Source of the DNA: Fomitopsis serialis
Lineage: Eukaryota; Basidiomycota; Agaricomycetes; Polyporales; Fomitopsidaceae
Assembly: GCF_022376445.1 (NCBI RefSeq)
Contig: NW_025954965.1
Coordinates: 124,001 to 188,000 of the forward strand
Length of the DNA: 64,000 nucleotides
Direction of reading: 5' to 3'
This document shows positions 36,165 through 47,434 of the stretch, in pieces. Each line of letters starts with the position of its first letter. The first letter of the stretch is position 1. Below the pieces are notes generated by a model. That model worked only from the letters and a program-made list of their open reading frames with translations, had not been told where the DNA came from and searched no databases. The position numbers and the translations under genes were made by a program.

Positions 36165-37978
36165 TTAAAAGAACCATCTCTTCGACTCCTGCACATCCCT
36201 CCTCTTGCCTCGAATCCCCCAAAGACCCCAATTGGTTTTGACCATCACGCGAGGATCGAAGTCTGCTACCTCCCACTTCTCGCTCCCAAATGCATTTGGC
36301 CCCGGAGTGATTACCCAGTCGAACTCTCCGGCGACTTCAGGGGCAGTCGAGAGCGATTTCACATCCCGCTCCACATCCGCGGGGGAGAAGCCGGTCACGA
36401 AGATGGGACACTTGCTTGCCAGCAGCAAGGGGATAACCGGGCCCCACTCCGTTGGTGAGGCGATCTGCAACAAGGGTTCTCCAGTGACCTCCGAAGTCGA
36501 GTTCGGCGATGGGAAGCCAAATCCAGGAGAGAATAGGACGAAGCAATCCGTGTATGGGTCAAAGGTCTCCTGGAAATGCGCGTGCACGTCCATGTATCCG
36601 GCTTGCATGCCTGTGATGGTGAGTTGCGGCGTGTAGGGAACTGTGTAAGAAGGGACGCCATATTGCTGAATCGACTCCCTAGTGCGCTTCAGTCGTGCAA
36701 TCGGCGCCGGAGTAGGAGGCTCGTAGATGTTCGGCACATAGACAGGCTTCTCGTCAGCCGACTTTCCATCCGCCTGTGATACGCTTTCTGACGACGAGTC
36801 TGTTGACGATGATTGCTGACCATCCGAGCTTTGCGGCTGCGGCTTGTTCGTTGGTTTCTTCAGCTCGCTCGCGGGTCTCGGTAGGGACACTTGAGGGCCA
36901 ATGAAGTAGAGGTGAAACAACGCCGCAGGGAAGAGCAGGCAAAGCTGCTCCCAAACGTGCGGCGGTAAAGACGACTCTGCCCGCGCACCCAATACAAAAA
37001 TCCGCGCTTGCGGTTTTACTGCAGCTGCAGCCTCCACTTCAGGCGCACCAGGAGGGACGTGCAACGTAGTCCGCAGAGCTTGAAAGCAGTGAATACCGCG
37101 GCCGAGAAGCCTCGGACTAAACACTCACCAGCTAATGAGCGACTCCCCTCTGATGTGAGCCGCTGGTTGCGCAGCGTCAGTCCACTGAATTGATGTAGGA
37201 CGGACCCGATCGTGATCGGGTAGGTGAGCAGCTTGCTCGCATGCCGCCGCGACCGATCCGTGTCCATGGACGGGAAATTTCGGGTGTACCAGAAGACGTC
37301 CCAGTTCGCGAAAGAAATAGCAGCTTCCGAGTCTTGGGGACCTGAAGGGTGTCGCCACGCTCAACTCAATACACGATACGATGGCAGGCTTTGCCGCACC
37401 TGGTAGCTCGAACTCTCGCATCCTACGCCCACTCCTCAGGTCATGCTCGTCTTCATTCACCTCCCTCAATCTCGGCAGTATTTCTTATGCTCCGTATCCA
37501 TCCTCCAATGCTCCTCTGAACAGTGCGTGGGCCACCCACAGTCTGGACATTCAAACTTGACCGCTTTCGGCTGGGCGTGCGTGTGGACATGCGTGCCGCT
37601 TGTACCCTTGGCTTCAGCTGCACAAACTGGACAGGGTGCGAGCTTCTGGACTGCTTCTCCGCGTGCACGGATCGCAGGGAATGGCGAGTTGGAGAACGGG
37701 TGGAAGAGGTCGTCCTGACTGAGCACCGGCGCGGAGTCCTTTTTCGTCTGCGCGGCGTTGGATTTCTTGAACCATCCGAAGAGTGTGCGTGCCTGAGTTG
37801 CCGGCCTAGGGCGTGCGAGGGTGGGTGGGCATAGTTGAGGACGCGAGCGGCCCAGAAGATGGAGTGGGGGCCGCTGTGTCGCTGGAGGACGGAGCATCTG
37901 CCAACGCAGGTTGTTTGTGAAAGACGACTTGCGACTCGCCGAAGCGCGGGGACTCGCCGATCGAAGGATGTCGCGCAT
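36165..37978 (-). CDS. MSS51: Mitochondrial COX1 translational activator MSS51 (one frame break)
   Basis: Mitochondrial matrix/inner-membrane factor that couples COX1 translation to cytochrome oxidase assembly. Exons 37978-37400, 37341-37129, 37078-36165; 568 residues with one base restored. An Arg/Ser-rich presequence (starting MRDILRSASPRASASRKSS) leads to TLFGWFKKS, then a MYND-type zinc finger (CPVCAAEAKG, CPDCGWPTHCSEEHW, KKYC). After it come ISFANWDVFWYTRNFPSMD, RHASKLLTYPITIGSVLHQF, and the conserved C-terminal domain ending GLWGIRGKRRDVQ. Exon 1 is 579 nt but phase requires 580: after KKYC the frame must shift to reach LREVNEDEHDLRSGRR, consistent with loss of a C near 37470. It diverges from the scramblase gene with only 102 bp between the ATGs. 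Confidence 0.9.
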
Positions 37979-38080
37979 GTGGCTAAGAGCGAGTTCCCCG
38001 AGCTGCCGGCCGTGCCACGCACAACTGCATCCTTGCCTCCACCACGATACTCGTCTTTGGATTCAACCTCTTATGCTGCT

Positions 38081-39667
38081 ATGATTGTACTTGCAAGATC
38101 AACGGGCCTACTGTTGAAACTACCGCGAGCACAGTCTGTCTTACGGCCGCTTGTCCTAAGCCGCGCCTACGCGCTCTCCAGGTTCCCTGAACGAGGCACT
38201 GGCAGCAGTAGACAGCGCCCCCGAGTAACTCTGCGCGCAGAATCAGCGAGGGGACCGCATGGCTTTGATAGCCCTCCGCAAGAAGACCGGCCCTCGTCAG
38301 AGGAGTCGCCGCTCTGGGACGAAAGCCAAAGAGGTCCTTTCAGTGATCCCGAGGACGGGTTGAAGAGATTGCTTCTGGGCCATGAAGAGCTTGTCGTAAC
38401 AAGGTGGGCTGTTTTTTGACCTGCGCAACATTTCCTGAGTGGTAGCAGCTTGCGTCTGTCTCCTTAGGCAGATAGAGATGCTCAACATCTTCGTCGGGTT
38501 TGAGCAGACGAACCGATATGTCATTAGTGAGCTCCGTCTCTGTCACCGGATCCGAGCGCAGTGAAACTGAGTTGTTGTGAAGCAAATACGGATGGTGAAA
38601 CACTGGGATTTATTGCTGAAGAGCCACGAGGGTTTTTCGCGACATTCGGACGTCAGATATTTCGTACGCATCGGCCATTCCGTGCAGTGGTCATGGATGC
38701 TTACGGGACGCCCGTCCTCTGGGTCTGTATCGCTTTATACTTTCGAATACAACCCTGCCTGATAATTATCATGTTAGGTTCGACGCCCCTTTGCGTGGAT
38801 AAACTCCCGGATGTTCGTGCAACGCCTCCAAGGTTACAACACATACACCCCGAAGGCGAGCCTGTGCTTGATACATTTGGTGAGGTGCAGCAGCTATGGC
38901 ACCCGTGGCGCAGACGATACGACCTGTTTCTCAGGTAGACTTTCTGAATTCTACCCACCGACTTTCGCTGATCGTACGCAAGGGAGAGCCCCAGCGCATA
39001 CTTTCGGTTGCATCGGAAGCGCAACCAGAGCCAGACACTGAAGTCTTCACACACTGGCCAAGATAGACGAAGGATTCCTTGCTTGGTATTTCTTCCTCCG
39101 GGATGCGCGAGGGCAAGAGATTGCCAGCATCCGTCGCGCCTTTAGAGGCTTTGGTCGGGAGGTAATGTCCTACAGGACATTCGGCAGCAGACTGTACTGA
39201 TCTCACGCACTGTAGCTATTCACCGATACAGGTGTGTGAGGGAGGCGTTATGGCGTGGAGATTTACTCGTGGTTCTGACGTCTGCTGAAGGCCAGTATTT
39301 CATTCGCTTCAGTTCTCTACCGTCAGACGCGGAGGATCCTACGCCGAGAGCCCCTTACGTTGTTCGCGACCTGAACCTTGAGGAAAGAGCCGTGGGTACT
39401 TTTTCTTATCATCAAACACTTAGTGCTGAACCCAATATCCTAGCTTGTATTGGCGATGTCTGGTACGTGCCTTGCCTCTGGAGTCTTCACGTCCGCGTCA
39501 CTGATACCGTCATGCACAGTCAATGTTGACTTTGATTACTTCTCACACCATTCATCTGGAAGGTGAGTAATGATTGTGCCATCTACATGGAGCGGCCGAG
39601 AAAACCTTACTTGACCCTGTGCAGCCCCGGGTTTGGTATGTGGTTCTTCTCTGCAGGCGAAGACTAG
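38081..39667 (+). CDS. AIM25: Phospholipid scramblase family protein, probably mitochondrial (three frame breaks)
   Basis: Scramblase-family beta-barrel protein; the yeast relative Aim25 is mitochondrial. Exons 38081-38403, 38468-38526, 38583-38722, 38778-38934, 38983-39161, 39216-39231, 39291-39391, 39444-39462, 39520-39562, 39625-39667; 360 residues with three bases restored. The N-terminal ~65 residues are Arg/Leu/Ser-rich with few acids, like a presequence. Core blocks: QIEMLNIFVGFEQTNRYVI, GFIAEEPRGFFATFGRQIFR, THRPFRAVVMDA, RRPFAWINSRMFVQRL, EVQQLWHPWRRRYDLF, EGFLAWYFFLRDARGQEIAS, RRAFRGFGRELFTDTGQYFI, NVDFDYFSHHSSG, and the end SPGFGMWFFSAGED. Breaks: C run 38850-38855, start of exon 5 near 38983, and near 39052. 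Exon lengths confirm each missing base. Exons of 16 and 19 nt are present. Confidence 0.87.
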
Positions 39668-40144
39668 ATACATTCCCTATGAATGCTGTACCGAACTCTC
39701 AATTGCAAGTTGTCACTTCGTAGCACTTCGTACTATCTCACGACGAGAGAATTGGTAACCTCGGCCTGGTGCTACGGCAACTTGAAATCTCAATGCCAAC
39801 CTCATATTGGGCTCACGGACTGTACATACGTACATGAACTGAAACCGTCAACGCAATCACAATATAGTAACCGCTCTTCCGTTTTCGTTTTCACATCGAG
39901 TGTATTTAGTCAATGCACGTTGAAACTGTGAATCCAGGAGGAGCAGCAGGAGGAGGGGGTCCTTTTGAATAGCTGACACGACGCGGTAAGAACGCGTCCG
40001 GTCGAGATTGCCCGTTGTAGTGCGGTCATGTGATGGAGCCGCGCTTCCGCGTCGAGTGGGAGCGTGCAGGGGACCACGCTCAGACTGCGCTCTTCCTCCG
40101 TCTTCTTGCCCTCGAGGCTCTCATTCCGCCCTTTCTTCAGGAGC
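39668..40144. other. Intergenic region
   Basis: 477 bp between the scramblase stop and the M13 peptidase start. A purine-rich GGAGGAGCAGCAGGAGGAGG stretch lies near 39938-39957. No gene seen. Confidence 0.5.
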
Positions 40145-43100
40145 ATGGCGGACACTCGCGACGCGAGGCCGTCTGCGGATGAAGGTTAGAGTCACTCCAG
40201 CCCCTCATCATGCCAGTGAAACATTCCCGACGTTTCCTCCCCACAGAAACTGCCCCGCTCCTACAGGATGTGGACCATCCGGATGCCGACCAACAACCTC
40301 AACATCGTCTTTTACGTCTATCCTGCAGGAACCCCTCACTCCCCTCACTCAAGTGCTTCTTGTAGTAGCGTTGATATTCTTGCTACTGAGCTCCGTCTTC
40401 ATTGGCCTATTCGCCGGCGCACAACACAAGCTTAACACATGGCATGGCGGTGACTCTCCTAGCACCGTCACTTCTACAGTGTATGCCACCACGACACAGA
40501 CACAGACACAGATACAGACACAGACAGCGACTTCTACGTCCGTCTCGACAAGCACTGTGAGCGTGCCTGGCCCTGTGCCGACCGGTGCCCCGGACGAGGT
40601 GCGTATTTGCTCGGGTGATCCGCTACCTGTACGATGCCAACTACTTGAGCAGCCTACATGTCTATCCGCTGATTGTATCATTCTGTCGTCCTCGATTTTG
40701 TCTTCGTTGGACACTAGCCAAGATCCCTGTGAGAACTTCTATGACTTCGCCAGTGCGTCGCGATATTTGCATCCGTTGATTACTAGCTGAAGTATCTAAC
40801 AGACGGCGGTTGGCTGAAGATTCACCCAATTCCTTCTGACAAGGGAGTGTTTGGGAACTTTGAGGCCCTTGCGCAGCAGAACCGAAGGGTGCTCCAGGAG
40901 ATTCTCACGTCCGACGCATACGTCTCACCCTCGACGCTCACCACTTCGTACGACGCGCAGCTCATGAAGAAGCTGCGTGGCCTGTATGGGTCTTGCATGG
41001 ACGAGGAGAAGCTCAACCAACTTGGCTCTTTACCTTTGGCGACCGTGACAAACAAGATCAGGAAACTGCTCTATGGCAAAGCTACTGTAGTCGACGCCAA
41101 GATACCTAAAGTCCTGACGAAGAAGATGACTGGACTGACGGCAGCTATTGCTTACCTCCACACTCGGGGTATCGGTGGTCTATTCTCCGCTGAAATTGAA
41201 GGTGACGTCGGCACTGACCCGAACTTCATGACGTTGTGGTTCAGTCAACCCGAGCTTGGTCTCCCGTCTAAGGTCAGTCGATGTGTTCTCGATATCCCAT
41301 GTCTCTGAGGCTCGCTTGAACAGGAATATTACGAAGAAGAATCATTCATTGACCTCTATCAAGAGGTCCTCGAACGTCTTCTCGTTACTCTGTCAGAGGA
41401 AGAGGAATATGTCGATGGCAGTGAGGTCTACAGGCTGGGTAGTAGCGAGGCTGTGTATCAGGAACGCTTGCGCGTATGGCCGCCTTGGCCCTGGCCGCCA
41501 TGGGGCGGTGATGATGACGGCGACGACGACGGTCATGACGATGAACCTGAACCCATGGACCCGGAGAAGGCCCACAAGGTAGCGAAGGACATCATCGCAT
41601 TCGAGAAGTCTATTGCCAACGCAAGCTTGGATCTGTAAGTATCATCTGTAACGATTCGCTACGCGGGAAGCTGACTCTGTTGCAGTGATATTCTGTATCA
41701 AGATCCTATTGCGACATACAATCCCGTCCCAATTGACAACCTGACCGCCCAGCTCCCTCAAGTCGACTTCCCAGAGTACTTCGCCGCGTTTACTCCGCGT
41801 AATTTCCCAAACACTGCCATCCTGACGTCTGTGACGTACCCAACATCGCTGTCGGCCATACTGAACGAGACGAGTGCCGAAACACTGGAAGGCTACCTCG
41901 TGACGCGTGCAGCCCTCGCGTTGGCGCCTTATCTCGGATATGACACCGAGGCGTGGAAGGCAGTACGCAGCCTGGAAGAGCGCTTGAAGGGCTTGAAGAA
42001 AGGTGCGGTCGGTGACCGCGCGGAGTACTGCACGGCCGAAGTAGAGGCGGCGATGGGCTTCGGCACTGGAAGGTACTTCGTCAACGAGACTTTCGCAGGG
42101 GACTCGAAGAGAAAGGGCACCCAGATCATCAAAGGTGTGCGCAATGGAGAGTGTATCCCGATATTATTGCTGGACACTGACTGGGTCTCCTATAGACATC
42201 ATCGAGACATTCAAGAGTTCTCTAGGACACCTGGAGTGGATGGATCAGAAGAGCGCTGCTGCCGCTGCGGAAAAGGTAATACACATTTATGTGTGACTTC
42301 ATAGCGTTGCTCAACAATCTTTAGGCCGACGCGATTCGTGTCAAGGTGGGATATCCTCTGTCTCCGGACACAGAGAACCCCGCGTCGATCTTGACGTACT
42401 ACTCGCGCGTAAACATCGACTCTGGGACTTTCCTCGAGAACATTCTCAGCAGCAAGTGGGTCTTCCGCTCATGTAGTCATGATCACTCTTAACTTTGCGT
42501 TTCTCAGCGCGAACGAGGAGTACTTGACATGGCAAAAGCTTGGCAAACAAAGAGATACCGAGGCGTGGGAGATGTACCCATCCACGGTCAACGCGTACTT
42601 CAACCCGCCGGCCAATGAGGTATGATTCCGCATGTCTACGTTACCAGTGTGTTGACTGGTTTTCCATTAGATCGTTTTCCCAGCCGGGATCTTGCAGCCA
42701 CCGTTTTTCTCTCGAGTCTGGTGAGTGGATGCGATAATGCTGTGAAGCGCAAATTCATGAACTTTCATTCTAGGCCTGGATACATGTCATATGGCTCGTT
42801 TGGACAGGTGGCTGCCCATGAGCTCACGGTACGCCTGTACAGTTCACCTCAGTCCTGTTGCTGATCATCGGTTCCATAGCATGCATTTGACTCCGCCGGA
42901 AGACTGTATAATCAACAGGGCAAGCTTGAGCAATGGTGGACGAACGCTACTAGCGAAGGTTTCAAGAAGAGGCAAGACTGCATTGTCAAGCAATATTCTG
43001 GTGCGTAGTGTATCAAGGGGCTTGACCGAGGCTCATAAGTGGTAATCAGAGTATACCATCGACGACGGCAAGGGCGGGAAGATCCACGTAAATGTATGTA

Positions 43101-43708
43101 GAGTCTTATCTCTCTGGTCTTCCACTACTAACGATCTGTTGCGCAGGGGAACCTGTATGTAAAACGTGCGCATCCTGTCCTGTGCTCTCTGATGAATGAG
43201 CCACAGCACGTCCGGGGAGAACATTGGCGACACGGGCATCATTCAAGCATACCGCGCTTGGAAGGCGCAGTACGACTCTAGTTTTGCTAATGGCGGCGAA
43301 TATCTTCTACCTGGACTGAACTTCACGCGGTAAGATATTGCAGAAGTCTAAATGCCTGCATCAATGTTGATATCAATGATGCGACAGAGAGCAACTGTTC
43401 TTCATTTCCTTTGCTCGTGGGTGGGCAAGGAACATCAAGACAGAGTCGGCTGTAAGTATATTATCTACCCAAATTGCGTTCAGTTTTGAACGCTGTTGGT
43501 CGCAGGTTGCCCGCGTTCGCACAGACCCGCATTCGCCCAATCAATACCGTGTCGACGGCACGGTATTCAATATCCCAGAGTTCGCAGCAGCTTTCCAATG
43601 TTCAGACAAAGCAAAGGTAAAATTTATTTTCTATATGACGTCACTTCGCTGACGAGCATTCGTGAGCAGCTGAACCCTCCGATGGAGAAGCGGTGTCTAT
43701 TCTGGTAG
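40145..43708 (+). CDS. M13 (neprilysin/ECE-like) zinc metalloendopeptidase, type II membrane protein (one frame break)
   Basis: Zinc endopeptidase of the neprilysin family. Seventeen exons: 40145-40184, 40247-40752, 40803-41272, 41324-41634, 41686-42134, 42196-42275, 42325-42455, 42508-42619, 42671-42720, 42774-42828, 42880-43000, 43050-43093, 43147-43154, 43207-43329, 43388-43451, 43506-43616, 43670-43708; 904 residues with one base restored. A cytosolic tail is followed by one anchor (VLLVVALIFLLLSSVFIGLF), then a Thr/Gln-rich stalk, PCENFYDFANGGWL, the zinc motif HELTHAFD, the third ligand Glu in GENIGDTG, and a C-terminal CLFW in place of the usual CxxW. Exon 13 is 8 nt. Exon 2 needs one more base, near 40300, to join DADQQP to TSSFTSILQEPLTPL. 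A Trp/Pro- then Asp-rich insertion lies at 41475-41560. Confidence 0.9.
40493..40527 (+). repeat. Imperfect CA/GA microsatellite in the M13 peptidase stalk
   Basis: Six-base units of the ACAGAC/ACAGAT type repeated about five to six times. Translated in frame they give alternating Thr-Gln, in the Thr/Ser-rich stalk just outside the membrane anchor, a place where O-glycosylation and length change would be tolerated. Confidence 0.75.
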
Positions 43709-44100
43709 AGAGCCGTGACATTATTTGTGCACGCACAACTGTATACTGTCAGGATATAATTATTTCTTATGAAGTGGGATGGAATCATTAGTCCTTGCCC
43801 TGAGGGCCGTCAATGTGTGGATGCATTGGATGTGGCTGACGGTTGGACGCGTCTGAGGCGAGCAATGCGACGCGCCCGTCAAACGCGAGTACACCACTCA
43901 CGTGATCGTCACGCTGGCAGGACACGGCCAGATCGGCGGAAGTCGCAATGTCGCATTTGCAGTGACCGCCTCCAGCCACAGCGCCCTCGGACCGCAGGCA
44001 TACCTCTCATCCCACCTTTCGTCGATGTCCCTTCAATAGTCTCTTAGTCCGGGAAGACCAGACTTCCACTCGTTCAATTCAGGCGTACTTCGTGACCGCC
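43709..44100. other. Intergenic region
   Basis: 392 bp between the M13 peptidase stop and the chosen IF-2 ATG, same strand. Short frames only; no conserved block seen. If IF-2 starts further upstream, part of this could be coding. Confidence 0.4.
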
Positions 44101-47100
44101 ATGCACCACGCACGCCGTGCCGTTCACATCAAGCGTCCGCTTGTCCGTGCCGCTTCTGCAGCCGTTCAGCCTGCTGTAGGTATACTTCCCATCTTATGCC
44201 TATCTTTCTTACGTAGTGTTAGCCTAAACCTCTAGGAAAGTGGGCGAGGCCGGAGCCGGGACCTTCCTCTCAGAACTACGATGCCTCGACTACCGCCTCT
44301 TCTTCGAGGCCTCCTGTTCCACGAGCGCGTCATGGGGCCAACAACAATCACAGTCCAGAGATGACGACTCTCAAAAACCTCAACGACACCTCTGGCTCTG
44401 CTCCGCAAGCGCGTGCATGGGCGCGGCGTATCACTCCTGCGGAATCCCAAGGGAACAAAACCAACCTGGTTCGTGCCATATTCACTATCTCCGGTCACTT
44501 GCACGGTCACTCCGAGCCTGACAGTCACAGCAGTAGAGCGCTCACCATCCTCACCACCAAAAGCCTTCTCCAATCCGGGTCAGCGGGATGCGCTTCCACA
44601 TCTGGCGTTAAGAGATTCGGCACCTCATCAAAGGACGCAGCACCACACCGTGGTCGATCGGATAAACCAGCTGACACTGTTGATCTTGTACGCTCACGGT
44701 TGCTAAGGGCACGAGTGCTCAGGGCTCTCCCTCGGCTACCTCACGGCGCTCAGGGACACTGGGTGACATCCTCAGTAAACAGCGAATCAAGCGGGATTTG
44801 GAGAATGCTCAAGCTGCGCAGGAGGGCGACGAAGACATGAAGGAGATGTTGGGGAGCAGATGAATACTGAGACAGGCGGGACCCAGTTGGCTGGTGCTGC
44901 TCGGCCAGAAGTTGAAGAGAAGGCTGAGGTTGACGAAGTTGATGTTCCTGAGGAATTCGAGTCAAGCCCCGCTCCTGGACAGACAAGACTTCGCGCGTAA
45001 GGAGAAGGAGAGGGGCTCCGTCGTATCGAGGTTGAATAATGGCGAAGAGGAAGTCGTCTTCCAAAAACGATCCGCACTCGCGGTGATGAGCAACATGTCC
45101 AAGCGAGCCAAAGGAGAAGAAACCAAAGTCGACGAAGCAGAACTCTAGGGTGTCAAGCGCGACCTCTTCATCCTACCGTGGTGACTGTAGGTAATTTTGC
45201 GAAGCTCCTGAAGGTTCCTCCGAATGTTCTGCGTCGGAGGATGATCAGAGTGGGCATGGATGTGGAAGCCTCGTATGAACACCGTGCGTGCGCAGTGCAT
45301 TGAAGCAACATTTGCATGCTCAATCAGTCCTCTTAGTGCTGACGTCTGAGTACGCCTCACTTCTGGCGATGGAGTTCGGCTGGAATCCCGTCGTCAATGA
45401 CGAAGCCGCTTTTGATATATATCCGCCGTGAGTTGCCAATCCTCGTTTCAATGACTCCAATCTGCTCACCATGTGCATAGTCCCCCTCACCCTCAGCCTC
45501 CAACCCTTCCGCTCCGCCCACCGGTGGTGACTATTATGGGACATGTCGACCACGGTAAGACAACACTGCTCGATACGCTGCGGTCCGCATCCGTCGCGAA
45601 GGGCGAGGCGGGAGGTATCACGCAACACATTGGTGCCTTCTCGGTCCCTGTGCCTGCGAGTGGCAGCGGTGGTGATGCTCGAACGATTACGTTCCTCGAC
45701 ACTCCAGGGCATGCTGCATTCTCTGCTATGCGCGCCCGTGGTGCGGAGGTGACGGACATTATCGTTCTTGTCGTAGCAGCAGACGACGGATCATGCCGCA
45801 GACGCGCGAGGTGATCGAGCTCATCAACAAGGAGAAAGTCGGAGTTGTCGTGGCTATCAACAAGATCGACAAGCCTGGCGCGGATGCGGTGGGTGCTTTC
45901 CCCATTGCATTCTGTATTGCGACTAATCTGGTGCTGCAGAGCAAGGTTGAGCATGCTCTGCTAGCAGCGGGCGTGCAGCTGGAGACATTCGGCGGAGATA
46001 TTCCCTCCGTGCAGGTCTCAGGCTTGACCGGGCAGAGTCTCGATCAGCTCGTCGAGACCGTTTCCGCCCTGGCGGAAATGCAGGATCTGCACGCGGAGCG
46101 CGAGGGCGCCATACATGGCTATGTCATTGAGTCTAAGGTTCAAAAGGGTCTTGGGTGAGTTGACAGTTTCTGTCGGAAGCGCATGTCGGGCGACTGATTG
46201 TATCTCAATTAGACCTGTAGCCACCGTCCTGGTTCTGCGGGGATGTTTAAAGCCGTCTGACCATATCATTGCCGGTCTGGCCAACGGCAAGGTACGCCTT
46301 CTGCATGATGCAAATGGGAAGTCCGTCAAGACAGCCTATCCCGGAATGGCTGTTACCGTCTCGGGTTGGAAGGAACTTCCGAATGCAGGAGACGAGGTCT
46401 TGAAGGGATCCGAGTCGGAGATCAAGAAAGCGCTCGCGAATCGCGAGCGCCAAGCGGATCTGGAGGCGACGTTGGGCGACGTCGAGATCTTGAACGAGCA
46501 ACGACGGCAGGATAGGGATCAGAAGGAGAAGGAGGAGGCAGCAGCCGAGGCTGGCGAGCAAATTGAAGAGGCCAGGAGCAAGGAGAACGGCCCGAAGGAG
46601 CTCAGACTGATCATTAAGGCGGACGTGAGTGGCAGCGCGGAGGCTGTCGCAGGTGCGCTGCAAGGGATCGGAAACCACGTCGCTCGGACCAAGATCATCG
46701 CGACTGGTGTGGGCGATGTGAGCGAGTCGGATGTCATGAGGGCGAAGGCTGCGGATGGTGCGTGCAGCCAGTGTTCGTCCGGCAGATAACCTAATTTGTT
46801 ATTCCCCTCTCCTTCGCAGGCATGATCGTCGCCTTTGCAGTCGGCGTCCCTCGTCCCGTCCAGAGCGTAGCAGCCTCTCAGCAGGTCCCATGGATTACTT
46901 CAACGATTATCTATCGCCTGATGGACGATGTGAAGGCGAAGGTCATCGGGCTGCTCCCGCCGATCATCGAGAAGCGCGTGACAGGCGAGGCAAACGTGCT
47001 GCAGCTCTTTGACATCCACATCAAGTCGAAACAGACGATGAAGGTCGCGGGATGTCGTGTGACAAATGGCCTGGTGGAGAAGAACAAGATGGCACGGGTG

Positions 47101-47331
47101 ATTCGCAACGGGGACACTGTTTACGAGGGTACGTAAGGACTGGCTGCAGGGGGACATGGATTGACGGGTGCTATTACAGGACGTATAGAGACGCTGAAGC
47201 ACCTCAAGAGAGATGTCACGGAGGTCTCCAAGGGCACTGAGTTCGGCATGGCCTTCGGGTCCTTCAGTGACCTCCGCGAAGAAGACATAATACAAATGTT
47301 CACACAGATAGAGAAGCCAGGGATTCTATGA
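44101..47331 (+). CDS. IFM1: Mitochondrial translation initiation factor IF-2 (N-terminal half frame-broken)
   Basis: GTPase that delivers initiator tRNA to mitochondrial ribosomes. Proposed exons 44101-44179, 44236-45283, 45337-45427, 45481-45888, 45940-46154, 46213-46757, 46820-47128, 47180-47331. G-domain motifs: GHVDHGKTT (G1), DTPGHAAF (G3), [10 protein letters not shown] (G4), SGLTGQ (G5). Domains II-IV follow with [85 protein letters not shown] and the end QIEKPGIL. A base is missing near 45790 (DDG to MPQTREV); exon 4 phase confirms it. Exon 2 changes frame near 44690, 44862, 44998 and 45170 and has an in-frame TAG at 45147-45149. Intron 4 is 51 nt, in frame and without a stop. The N-terminal start is uncertain. 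Confidence 0.87.
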
Positions 47332-47434
47332 TGGTTGCACCAGCAGTTGCGTAGAGTTACACATACATCTTCATTGTCTGGACTAGTCTACACAGTCTTG
47401 TAAGGCACGCTAATCCCGCTTCAATTTGCATCAA

